Source of the DNA: Neisseria sp. KEM232
GTDB taxonomy: Bacteria > Pseudomonadota > Gammaproteobacteria > Burkholderiales > Neisseriaceae
NCBI RefSeq assembly: GCF_002237445.1
Contig: NZ_CP022527.1
Coordinates: forward strand, 62,001 to 126,000
Length of the DNA: 64,000 nucleotides
Direction of reading: 5' to 3'
Below are positions 1 to 7,205 of this stretch, in pieces. Each line of letters starts with the position of its first letter. Positions within the stretch are counted from its first letter, which is position 1. Both the position numbers and the translations under genes were made by a program. The notes under the pieces were generated by a model. That model was not told the DNA's origin. It searched no databases and saw nothing but the letters and a program-made list of their open reading frames with translations.

Positions 1-70
1 AGGACATGTCTTTTTCGGACAGGGCGGCGGCCAGAAGGGCGGGAAGGTTGTCGGCTGTGATTTTTTTCAT
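1..70 (-). CDS. 5' end of an unidentified gene (partial)
   Basis: The complement reads from an ATG at 70 into the window edge as MKKITADNLPALLAAALSEK and a few more residues, with no stop. Only 23 codons are visible, too few to assign a family. It is transcribed away from dapC's 3' end with about 180 bases between them, which contain an inverted DUS pair. The start is supported only by the open frame and the lysine-rich beginning, so the call is tentative. Confidence 0.45.
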   Translation of the reverse strand, partial: MKKITADNLPALLAAALSEKDMS

Positions 71-249
71 GTTGTCCGCAGGGTAGGGTAGGTGGTGTGG
101 GAGTGGAAAATAGCGGAAAAGGGCGGGATGTGTAAAGGCCGTCTGAAAAGCATGGGGCTTTTTCAGACGGCCTTTGCCGTTTTTTATGCCGCACGCCGTT
201 TCGCAGACAGGCGCGGCAGGCGGGTTGCGGAGAATTTTTTCAGACGGCC

Positions 250-1443
250 TCATGCGTCGCGGCGTCGGAAGAGTTCCACCATGCGGCGCGCGCCTTCGAG
301 GCAGTCTTCGAGCGGGGCGACGAGGGCGATGCGCACATAGCCGCGGCCGGGGTTGCCGTCGGCCGTGTCGCGGGCGAAGAAGCGGCCGGGCAGCACCTGC
401 ACGGCGGCTTCGCGCCACAGTTTTTGCGTGAAGGCCAAATCGTCGCCGTCGGGCACTTTGAGCCAGATGTAAAACGAGGCTTCGGGCACGGCAAGGTCAA
501 ACGCCTGCCGCAATACGGGCACGACGCGCTCGAATTTTTCGCGGTAGAGGCGGCGGTTTTCGGCGACGTGCGCTTCGTCGTCCCAGGCGGCGATGCTGGC
601 GCGCTGGACGGGCAGGCTCATGGCGCTGCCGTGGTAGGTGCGGTAGAGCAGGAAGGGGCGCAGCAGATCGGCGTCGCCCGCCACGAAACCCGAGCGCAGG
701 CCGGGGGCGTTGGAGCGTTTGGAGAGGCTGGTGAACATGACGATGCCTTTGCGGCTTCGTCCAAGTTGCGCGGCGGCCTGCAAGGCGCCTGTCGGTTTTT
801 GGTCGGAATAGATTTCGGAATAGCATTCGTCGGCGGCGATCACGAAGCCGTATTTGTCCTGCAAGGCAAACAGTTTCTGCCAGTCGGCAAGGCTCATCAC
901 GCTGCCGCTGGGGTTGTCGGGCGAGCAGGCGAAGAGGATTTTGACGTGCGGCCAGATGTCGGCGGGAACGGAATCCCAGTCGGGCAGAAAGCGCGGCGGG
1001 GTGCTGTTGGCAAAATAGATTTCGCCGCCGCCGAGGAAGGTGGCGCCTTCGTAAATCTGGTAAAACGGGTTGGGGCAGACGACAATCTGCCGATCGTGTG
1101 CGGCGGGGTCGAGCACGGTTTGGACGAAGGAAAAGAGGGCTTCGCGGCTGCCGAGCACGGGCAGGATTTCGCTTTCGGGGTCGAGACGCAGGCCGTCGTA
1201 GCGGCGTTCCAGCCAGCGGGCGCAGGCTTGGCGCAGCTCGGGCAGGCCTGCGGTGAGCGGGTATTGGGAAAATTCTGCGGCAGAGGCGGCGAGTGCGTCG
1301 GTAATCAGGGCGGGCGTGGGGTGCTTGGGTTCGCCGATTTGCAGCATGACGGGTTTGAGGTGCGCGGGCGGGGTGATGCCCTGCATGGCTTCGCGCAGGC
1401 GGGCGAAGGGGTAGGCTTGGAGTTTGTCTAAGAGGGAATTCAT
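250..1443 (-). CDS. dapC: Succinyldiaminopimelate transaminase DapC
   Basis: A 397-residue PLP-dependent fold-type I aminotransferase. It should convert N-succinyl-2-amino-6-ketopimelate to N-succinyl-LL-2,6-diaminopimelate in lysine and peptidoglycan-precursor synthesis, in the cytoplasm. The PLP lysine is K242 in TSLSKRSNAPGLRSG. The substrate and cofactor region SPDNPSG lies near residues 174-180 and ADECYSE near 204-210. The N-terminus (LDKLQAYPFARLREAM) and the whole length agree with the DapC type of Neisseria and Bordetella rather than with AspC. The ATG at 1443 is preceded by a poor ribosome site. It fits functionally with lysC at 11.8 kb but is not in an operon with it. Confidence 0.88.
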   Translation of the reverse strand: MNSLLDKLQAYPFARLREAMQGITPPAHLKPVMLQIGEPKHPTPALITDALAASAAEFSQYPLTAGLPELRQACARWLERRYDGLRLDPESEILPVLGSREALFSFVQTVLDPAAHDRQIVVCPNPFYQIYEGATFLGGGEIYFANSTPPRFLPDWDSVPADIWPHVKILFACSPDNPSGSVMSLADWQKLFALQDKYGFVIAADECYSEIYSDQKPTGALQAAAQLGRSRKGIVMFTSLSKRSNAPGLRSGFVAGDADLLRPFLLYRTYHGSAMSLPVQRASIAAWDDEAHVAENRRLYREKFERVVPVLRQAFDLAVPEASFYIWLKVPDGDDLAFTQKLWREAAVQVLPGRFFARDTADGNPGRGYVRIALVAPLEDCLEGARRMVELFRRRDA

Positions 1444-1550
1444 GGCGGAAAAAACGGAAAAAAGAAGCGGCGATTCTAGCAGAACGGGCGGCGGAATAAA
1501 GAAAGGCCGTCTGAAAAAACGTTTTCAGACGGCCTGTTTGTGCGGCGGCA

Positions 1551-1754
1551 TCAGGCGACGGCGAAACCTGCGTCGGTGATGGCTTTTTTCACGGCTTCGA
1601 CGTCCATGCCCTCGGCGTGGGTAACGACGACGACGCCGGTTTCAAAGTTGGCGTTCACCATGCGCACGTTTGCCACTTCCTCGGCTTTGGCGATCAGTTT
1701 GCGGGAATCTTCTTTGCTGGCCATTCCGGTCACATTCAGTTTCATTTGCGGCAT
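1551..1754 (-). CDS. Small HMA-fold (ferredoxin-like) protein lacking the metal-binding cysteines
   Basis: A 67-residue protein with the beta-alpha-beta-beta-alpha-beta pattern of heavy-metal-associated domains (CopZ/Atx1-like). LNVTGM opens the fold, and a helix with VEAVKKAITDAGF closes it, as in copper chaperones. The usual GMxCxxC loop reads GMASKEDS, so both metal cysteines are absent and copper binding by the canonical site is not expected. The start ATG at 1754 follows GAGAGG at good spacing. A 14-codon reading frame ends six bases upstream. The role is unknown; a regulatory or protein-interaction HMA domain, or binding of another ligand, is possible. Confidence 0.72.
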   Translation of the reverse strand: MPQMKLNVTGMASKEDSRKLIAKAEEVANVRMVNANFETGVVVVTHAEGMDVEAVKKAITDAGFAVA

Positions 1755-1760
1755 ATTTCT

Positions 1761-1805
1761 TTACCTCTCGTTAAAGTATCCAATAAATAAGAATGAGTAA
1801 TCCAT
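1761..1805 (-). CDS. Possible leader peptide upstream of the HMA-fold gene
   Basis: A short frame encodes MDYSFLFIGYFNER and stops with TAA inside the ribosome binding site of the next gene. It has its own GGGGAGAG sequence seven or fewer bases before the ATG. Termination so close to the downstream start would allow translational coupling. Nothing besides position, ribosome site and hydrophobic composition supports it as real; it could be chance. Confidence 0.3.
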   Translation of the reverse strand: MDYSFLFIGYFNER

Positions 1806-1871
1806 TGTCTCTCCCCGCTTTGTTTTGTCGCACATCCGGCTTTGGCCGAACGCATAGTTGCGGGGAAAACG

Positions 1872-1895
1872 GGGCGATTGTCTACCTAATCGCCC
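1872..1895. promoter_or_regulatory. Perfect 8-bp inverted repeat upstream of the HMA-fold gene
   Basis: GGGCGATT and AATCGCCC are separated by eight bases, between lnt and the small HMA-fold gene, which are divergently transcribed. It could be an operator or an RNA hairpin in the leader of the minus-strand transcript. There is no T-run, so it is not a simple terminator. Confidence 0.35.
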
Positions 1896-2045
1896 GGCTT
1901 GTCTATCATTTATTCTGATGTCGTTTATGGTTGCGGCATTTTGACAAGTCGTTGAAAGGCCGTCTGAACGGGCGCGGCGCGGCGCGGCGGCGGGTTTTTC
2001 GGTAGAATGCCGCGCCTTGTCCACGAGAGCCTTTTTGCGAGCGAT

Positions 2046-3587
2046 ATGTTTGCCAAACTCGACACCTTCTGGCGCCGCCGCGCCGTGTATTGGCCGCTGC
2101 TGCTTCTGCTGGCCGCCGCCACGCCGCTGTGCTTCGCGCCGTATTACCGCTTCTGGCTGATGCCGCTGCTGTTTGCCGCCTTTATCCGCCTGCTCGAACT
2201 GCGCCCGCAGGTACGCGTGCGCAGCGCTTATTTGTTCGGCTTTGCCGCCTATTGCTGCCAGTTTTACTGGATACACACCGCGCTGCACGACATCTCCGGC
2301 CTGCCCAATCTCTACGCCCTGCCGCTCACCGTGCTGCTGCCCGCCTATCTCGCCCTGTTTCCCGCCGCCGCCGTGTGGCTGTGGGGCAAAACCCGTTTGA
2401 ACCGCAGCCTGTCAGTAGGGCTGGCGCTGCCCGTGTTTTGGACGCTGGCCGAATTCGCCCGCGAACGGCTGATAACCGGCTTCGGCTGGGGCGCGCTCGG
2501 TTATTCGCAAATCGCCGACGCCTCGCCGCTGGCCGGATTCGCGCCTTTGGGCGGCATCCATCTGGTGACGTTTGCTACCGCGCTGGCCGGCGCATGGCTG
2601 GTGTTGCTTGTCGACGGAGAAGGCCGTCTGAAAATCCGTGCGGCCTTTGCCTGCGGCGTGCTTGCCCTGCTGGCGGCGGGACATTTCGCCAAAGAGGCGG
2701 ATTTCACGCAGCCGACCGGCCAAAGCAGCACCGTCGCCCTCGCGCAGGGCAACATCCCGCAAACGCTGAAATTCCGTGAAGACCAGGTACTGCCGACCCT
2801 GCGGCGCTACTACGGCCAAATCGCCCAAACGCAGGCCGACATCGTTATCCTGCCCGAAACCGCCATCCCCGTCATGTTGCAGGATTTGCCTGACAGCGTG
2901 TTGGCCGAATTTGCCGAAGCCGCGCGGCAGAACGGCAGTGCGCTGGCCGCAGGCGTTATCCGTCTCACTTCAGACGGCCTCAACTACCAAAACGCCGTCG
3001 TCGACCTCACCGGCTTTCAAAACAACGCGCAAACGCTGCCGTATTACGCCAAAAACCACCTCGTCCCCTTCGGCGAATACAAACCCCTGCCCGCGCTGAC
3101 CGAACCGCTTTACGCCATGATGGACATGCCCCTGTCCGACTTTCGCGCGGGCGGCGGCAGCCAGGAGCCTTTGGCGATGAAAAACCAGCGCATCGCCTTC
3201 AACATCTGCTACGAAGACGGCTTCGGCGACGAACTGATTTCCGCCGCCGCCCGTTCCACGCTGCTGGCCAACGCCAGCAACCTGGCCTGGTATGGCAACT
3301 CCAACGCCATGTACCAGCACTTGCAGCAGTCGCAGGCACGCGCCCTCGAACTCGGCCGCCAGATGGTGCGCGCCACCAACACGGGCGCCACCGCCGTTAT
3401 CGACAGGAAAGGCCGCGTCACGGCGCTGGCTGCCGCCGATACCGACACGGTGCTGACGGCAAGGGTGGAAGGTTACACGGGCGAAACGCCTTATATGAAA
3501 CTGGGCGGCTCGCTGCCTCCGATCGGCCTGCTGTCTGCCGTTGCGATTGCCTTGTTGGCGGTGGGGCGTAGGAAAAAGGCTGTCTGA
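2046..3587 (+). CDS. lnt: Apolipoprotein N-acyltransferase Lnt
   Basis: A 513-residue inner-membrane enzyme that adds the third acyl chain to the N-terminal cysteine of lipoproteins. The first ~210 residues hold about six hydrophobic segments, followed by a periplasmic nitrilase-like domain and a final membrane helix near the C-terminus. The catalytic triad is visible: E271 (LPETAIP), K336 (YAKNHLVPFGE) and C388 (NICYEDGFGDE), matching the E. coli spacing almost exactly. I chose the ATG at 2046 (MFAKLDTFW) rather than the in-frame one 13 codons earlier because it fits the family's N-terminus; the ribosome site is weak. The C-terminus KKAV and stop are formed by a degenerate DUS. Confidence 0.93.
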   Translation: MFAKLDTFWRRRAVYWPLLLLLAAATPLCFAPYYRFWLMPLLFAAFIRLLELRPQVRVRSAYLFGFAAYCCQFYWIHTALHDISGLPNLYALPLTVLLPAYLALFPAAAVWLWGKTRLNRSLSVGLALPVFWTLAEFARERLITGFGWGALGYSQIADASPLAGFAPLGGIHLVTFATALAGAWLVLLVDGEGRLKIRAAFACGVLALLAAGHFAKEADFTQPTGQSSTVALAQGNIPQTLKFREDQVLPTLRRYYGQIAQTQADIVILPETAIPVMLQDLPDSVLAEFAEAARQNGSALAAGVIRLTSDGLNYQNAVVDLTGFQNNAQTLPYYAKNHLVPFGEYKPLPALTEPLYAMMDMPLSDFRAGGGSQEPLAMKNQRIAFNICYEDGFGDELISAAARSTLLANASNLAWYGNSNAMYQHLQQSQARALELGRQMVRATNTGATAVIDRKGRVTALAAADTDTVLTARVEGYTGETPYMKLGGSLPPIGLLSAVAIALLAVGRRKKAV

Positions 3588-3673
3588 AAACGAAATCCGA
3601 CGAAGTCAAAATGCGCTTGCTGCGGGGTTGGAACTGCCCGTATTTTGACTGCGTTCGCGACGACGCAAAACAA

Positions 3674-3709
3674 AACGCCGGAACGTTTTCCGTTCCGGCG
3701 TTTCTTTTT
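3674..3709 (+). terminator. Intrinsic terminator downstream of lnt
   Basis: AACGCCGGAACG, a five-base loop, CGTTCCGGCGTT, then TCTTTTT. A 12-bp G+C-rich stem followed by T's is a classic Rho-independent terminator for lnt. An A-run on the other side may make it bidirectional. Confidence 0.85.
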
Positions 3710-3830
3710 GGTTTGGCGCATTGGTTTGGCGCATGGCAAGGTGGTTTCCCGTTGTCCGCAAGCCTTCGCCAAATCTTGGAGGCCGTCTGAAAGCGGGATC
3801 TCAACGAAATTAAAAATAGCGCGTGCCGCC

Positions 3831-3856
3831 ATTTCCGCAGAGGCGGAAATCTTTTT
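3831..3856 (+). terminator. Second hairpin with T-run on the plus strand
   Basis: ATTTCCGC, loop AGAG, GCGGAAAT, then CTTTTT. It lies in gene-free sequence about 240 bases after lnt and may stop residual read-through, or antisense transcription, before the small RNA genes that run the other way. Confidence 0.55.
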
Positions 3857-3951
3857 GGCTGCACGGAAATAATTGCATAAGCAGAAATCCGGTTCGCCTC
3901 CGCCAAAATTTCCGCTTTCAGACGGCCTCTTTGATTTGCGCGGCAGGCGGA

Positions 3952-4044
3952 CAAAAAAATGCACACATTTTTTCAAATGTGTGCCAAGTCTACAAAGGAG
4001 AAATAGAGGAGAAACTGTCAAACGGCTGCTGTCAGCCGCCCAAC
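3952..4044 (-). ncRNA. Sibling small RNA, copy 1 (NmsR/RcoF-like)
   Basis: A stand-alone transcript of about 92 nt is predicted from a sigma-70 promoter (positions 4052-4080) to an intrinsic terminator. The terminator stem is GCACACATTT/AAATGTGTGC (3961-3984) followed on the minus strand by seven T's. The 5' part can fold as CGGCTG-ACAG-CAGCCG. The single-stranded middle reads TTTCTCCTCTATTTCTCC then TTTG and carries two anti-Shine-Dalgarno motifs. About 60 nt at the 3' end are nearly identical to copy 2. This layout matches the tandem sibling sRNAs of pathogenic Neisseria (NmsRA/B, also RcoF1/2 or NgncR_162/163), which repress metabolic mRNAs at their ribosome sites. The homology is from memory of their design, not alignment. 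Confidence 0.75.
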
Positions 4045-4051
4045 GCCGCGC

Positions 4052-4080
4052 ATTATCGGCAAGCGCTGCGGCAGCGTCAA
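4052..4080 (-). promoter_or_regulatory. Sigma-70 promoter of sibling sRNA copy 1
   Basis: On the minus strand: TTGACG at 4075-4080, a 17-base spacer, and GATAAT at 4052-4057. The spacing is exactly consensus. Initiation is expected near 4044-4046. Confidence 0.8.
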
Positions 4081-4221
4081 GTTTTCGCGCCTCTGTTTTG
4101 CATAAAATGGAACATTCTTGATAAAAACACACAAAAACGAAAAATAAGGAAGGTTTTGGAACGTTATTTTCTGTTGTTGTTTTCGTTTTTGTATTGGAAA
4201 GACGGATGCGGAAGCTGCGGA

Positions 4222-4314
4222 CAAAAAAATGCACACATTCGCGGGAATGTGTGCCAAGTCTACAAAGGAGAAATAGAGGAGAAACTATCAAACTGTCATT
4301 AGCAACGGCTTGAC
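4222..4314 (-). ncRNA. Sibling small RNA, copy 2 (NmsR/RcoF-like)
   Basis: This second copy has the same design: a predicted 93-nt transcript, the same TTTCTCC motifs, and the terminator GCACACATTC/GAATGTGTGC (4231-4254) followed by seven T's. Relative to copy 1 the innermost stem pair has changed from T-A to C-G on both sides and the loop differs, so base pairing has been kept by covariation. The 5' third differs in sequence between the two copies, which suggests separate regulation or separate target preference. It is transcribed toward copy 1, and the gap between the copies is about 180 bases. Confidence 0.75.
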
Positions 4315-4321
4315 GGCGCGC

Positions 4322-4350
4322 ATTATCGCGGCCGCGTTGCGCCCGGTCAA
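4322..4350 (-). promoter_or_regulatory. Sigma-70 promoter of sibling sRNA copy 2
   Basis: On the minus strand: TTGACC at 4345-4350, a 17-base spacer, and GATAAT at 4322-4327. The -10 box and spacing are the same as in copy 1, so the two promoters are duplicated along with the RNA genes. Initiation is expected near 4314-4316. Confidence 0.8.
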
Positions 4351-4443
4351 GCGTCTGCCGTTGTTTCCGGCAGCGCTTTGCTGCATTCGCGCAACAGCCG
4401 CGTTGCGTTTCGTTTTTGTTTCTTTCGCAACAAAGTGCGACAT

Positions 4444-5265
4444 TCAGCGGTAGCCGACCGTGACGGGGTCGCGTTCGGCAGGTTCGAACCAAATGTCGCG
4501 GTAGGCGGCGTAGACGGTGAGATAGCCGAGGATGTTGAGGGCGAGCAGCAGGGCGCTCAATACATAGGAAGCAACACCTTCGCGCAGGCCGGGAAGGGTG
4601 AGTATTACGATATAGAAGAACGCGAAACAGACGCCGCACAAGGCCAGCGGCAGGATGTTTTTCACGGCGGCCTTGGCGCTCAGCAGGATGGCGGCAAACG
4701 GGGTTTCGCTTTGCAGGAACACCAAAACGGGGGCGAAACCGAGCAGCAGCTGCCACGACAGATACCAGAAAACCAGCAGCAGGACGAGGGAAACCGGCAG
4801 GGTGGCGATGCCCTCCGTATTGCCGAGCCAGCCCAGTGCGTTGGCCGCGCCGTACAGCAGCAGAGCCCAAGCGACGGCAGACAGGAACATCAGAACAAAC
4901 AGCAGCACGAACTCGAATATCTTGCTATCGAAGATGGCAAACAGATGGCCGATGCGCGGCGGCGTTTCTTCGTATTCCTGAAACGAAGCGGCAGACATGA
5001 TGCCGCCCGCCTTAAAAAGTACGAACATGCCGTACACTGCCGCCCCTATCATGCCCGAGTAGGTCATGATGCCTTTGCAGATTTCTTCTGCGACGAACAG
5101 CACGAGGGCAATCAGCATCCATGCCGCCCAATATTCGCGAAACAGCAAAAACGCTTCGTGTATCCAGCCGATGCCGCGCCCGATGCTGCGTGCGGCGGGT
5201 TGGTCGAGCAGGCGTTCGTCTTCTTCGCCGGCGGTGTCTCCGTTGTCTGTAAAAACGTCCTGCAT
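4444..5265 (-). CDS. BPSS1780-family integral membrane protein
   Basis: A 273-residue polytopic inner-membrane protein. After a soluble, acidic N-terminus of about 25 residues come roughly six hydrophobic segments, including AAWMLIALVLFVAEEI and FVLLFVLMFLSAVAWALLL. It resembles the BPSS1780-type proteins often annotated in Neisseria; the function is unknown. The ATG at 5265 is preceded by AAGGAGAAAACC, a strong ribosome site, so it is preferred over an in-frame ATG ten codons upstream. That ribosome site is complementary over nine bases to the TTTCTCCTT motif of the neighbouring sRNAs. Confidence 0.75.
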   Translation of the reverse strand: MQDVFTDNGDTAGEEDERLLDQPAARSIGRGIGWIHEAFLLFREYWAAWMLIALVLFVAEEICKGIMTYSGMIGAAVYGMFVLFKAGGIMSAASFQEYEETPPRIGHLFAIFDSKIFEFVLLFVLMFLSAVAWALLLYGAANALGWLGNTEGIATLPVSLVLLLVFWYLSWQLLLGFAPVLVFLQSETPFAAILLSAKAAVKNILPLALCGVCFAFFYIVILTLPGLREGVASYVLSALLLALNILGYLTVYAAYRDIWFEPAERDPVTVGYR

Positions 5266-5395
5266 GGTTTTCTCCTTATTGTCGGCCGTTGGCATTTTTC
5301 TGTCCGGTCAAACAGATACAGACGGATACTAACATAATTTTACTCTGTTTCCGTATCTTTACATACAGCGGTGTTTGGAGGCCGTCTGAAAGGCA

Positions 5396-5437
5396 AAGGC
5401 CGTCTGAAAACCTTTTTTGGGCTTTCAGACGGCCTTT
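5396..5437. terminator. Inverted DUS pair, terminator hairpin
   Basis: AAAGGCCGTCTGAAAA and its complement are separated by a short T-rich loop, directly downstream of the fumarase gene. It combines two uptake sequences with a hairpin able to terminate transcription of the minus-strand gene. Confidence 0.7.
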
Positions 5438-5459
5438 GGCCTGATTGCGGCCGGACGGG

Positions 5460-6983
5460 TCAGGCTTCGACGGGGATGATGCCGATTTTGGCCTGCCACT
5501 GTTTCGGGGCGACGGCGTGGACGGATTGTCCCTGCGAGTCGACGGCGACGGTGACGGGCATGTCTTTCACTTCAAATTCGTAAATCGCTTCCATGCCCAA
5601 ATCGGCAAAGGCGACGACTTTGGCTTCTTTGATGGCTTTGGCAACGAGGTAGGCCGAGCCGCCGACGGCCATCAGGTACACCGCACGGTTGTCGGCGATG
5701 GCCTGACAGGCGGCCGCGCCGCGTTCGGATTTGCCGATCATGCCCAAGAGGCCGGTTTGTTCGAGCATCTGGCGGGTGAATTTGTCCATGCGGGTGGCGG
5801 TGGTGGGGCCGGCGGGGCCGACGACTTCGTCGCGCACGGGGTCGACGGGGCCGACGTAGTAGATGAGTTTGCCGTTCAAGTCTACGGGCAGGGTTTCGCC
5901 GCGGTCGAGCATTTCGGTCATGCGTTTGTGGGCGGCGTCGCGGCCTGTGTAGATTTTGCCGTTCAGCAGCAGCACGTCGCCCATTTTCCAGGTGGCGACT
6001 TCTTCTTTGGTCAATTCGTTTACATTGACGCGGCGGCCGTTTTTCGGGTTGTAGGTGATGTCGGGCCAGTCTTCGATGGTGGGCGGGGTGAGGACGGCGG
6101 GGCCGCTGCCGTCGAGTTCGAACTCAATGTGGCGGGTGGCGGCGCAGTTGGGAATCATGGCGACGGGTTTGGAAGCGGCGTGGGTGGGGTAGTCGAGAAT
6201 TTTGACGTCGAGCACGGTGGTGAGGCCGCCCAAGCCCTGTGCGCCGATGCCCAGCGCGTTCACCTTTTCAAAAAGTTCCAAACGCAGGGCTTCGACGGTG
6301 GAGAGTTCGGCGCCCGCGGCGGCTTTTTCCTGCAATTCGTGGATGTCGATGTGGCTCATCAGCGATTCTTTGGCCATCAGGGCGGCTTTTTCCGGCGTGC
6401 CGCCGATGCCGATGCCGAGGATGCCGGGCGGACACCAGCCGGCACCCATTTCGGGCACGGTTTTCAGCACCCAGTCGACAATGGAGTCGGAGGGGTTGAG
6501 CATGACGGTTTTGGCTTTGTTTTCCGAGCCGCCGCCTTTGGCCGCGCAGGTGATTTCAACTTTGTCGCCGGCGACGATTTCCATGTGGACGACGGCGGGG
6601 GTGTTGTCTTTGGTGTTGCTGCGTTTGCCGGCGGGGTCGGCCAGCACGGAGGCGCGCAGCTTGTTGTCGGGGTTGGTGTAGGCGCGGCGCACGCCTTCGT
6701 TCACCATCTCCTGCACGCTCATGTCGGCCTCCCAGCGCACGTTCATGCCGACTTTGAGAAAGACGGTGGCGATGCCCGTGTCCTGGCAGATGGGGCGGTG
6801 GCCTTCGGCGCACATACGGCTGTTGACGAGGATTTGCGTCATGGCGTCTTTGGCGGCGGGGTTTTCTTCCTTCTCCCACGCTTTGCCTAGGGCTTTGATG
6901 TAGTCGACGGGGTGGTAGTAGCTAATGAATTGGAAGGCGTCGGCAATACTGCGGATGAAGTCTTCCTGTTTGATTACGGTCAT
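5460..6983 (-). CDS. Class I fumarate hydratase (4Fe-4S)
   Basis: A 507-residue iron-sulfur fumarase of the FumA/FumB type, interconverting fumarate and malate in the TCA cycle. The three cluster cysteines are in RPICQDTG, GAGWCPPG and IPNCAATRH. The C-terminal beta domain includes GPVDPVRDEVVGPAGPTTATRMD. The ATG at 6983 (MTVIKQEDF) follows AAAGGAACACCC, whereas the open frame continues 63 codons upstream through DUS-derived sequence that is unlikely to be translated. As an oxygen-labile enzyme it fits low-oxygen growth. Malic enzyme at 57.5 kb supplies pyruvate from the same malate pool. Confidence 0.92.
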   Translation of the reverse strand: MTVIKQEDFIRSIADAFQFISYYHPVDYIKALGKAWEKEENPAAKDAMTQILVNSRMCAEGHRPICQDTGIATVFLKVGMNVRWEADMSVQEMVNEGVRRAYTNPDNKLRASVLADPAGKRSNTKDNTPAVVHMEIVAGDKVEITCAAKGGGSENKAKTVMLNPSDSIVDWVLKTVPEMGAGWCPPGILGIGIGGTPEKAALMAKESLMSHIDIHELQEKAAAGAELSTVEALRLELFEKVNALGIGAQGLGGLTTVLDVKILDYPTHAASKPVAMIPNCAATRHIEFELDGSGPAVLTPPTIEDWPDITYNPKNGRRVNVNELTKEEVATWKMGDVLLLNGKIYTGRDAAHKRMTEMLDRGETLPVDLNGKLIYYVGPVDPVRDEVVGPAGPTTATRMDKFTRQMLEQTGLLGMIGKSERGAAACQAIADNRAVYLMAVGGSAYLVAKAIKEAKVVAFADLGMEAIYEFEVKDMPVTVAVDSQGQSVHAVAPKQWQAKIGIIPVEA

Positions 6984-7205
6984 GGGTGTTCCTTTATATT
7001 TGAAAGATGTTTTTGTTATTGCCTGCCGCGGCCTTTTCAGACGGCCTGAAACAGGCTTGCGGCAGGCGCCGCAGGATAGCATAAAGGCCGTCTGAAAGCA
7101 CAGAAAGGCGCTTTCAGACGATCTGCCTTTACCTGATTGCAGTTTGGGCGCAGAATAAACGCGAATGTTCATTAATTAAGGCCGTCAACCAAAAGGAGAA
7201 AACCC

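Noticed and set aside
3823..4302. Plus-strand open frame in which a peptide with KNAH...VCQVYKGEIEEKLSN appears twice
   Set aside because: The repetition comes from the duplicated small RNA genes on the other strand; there is no start context, and the promoters and terminators point the other way.
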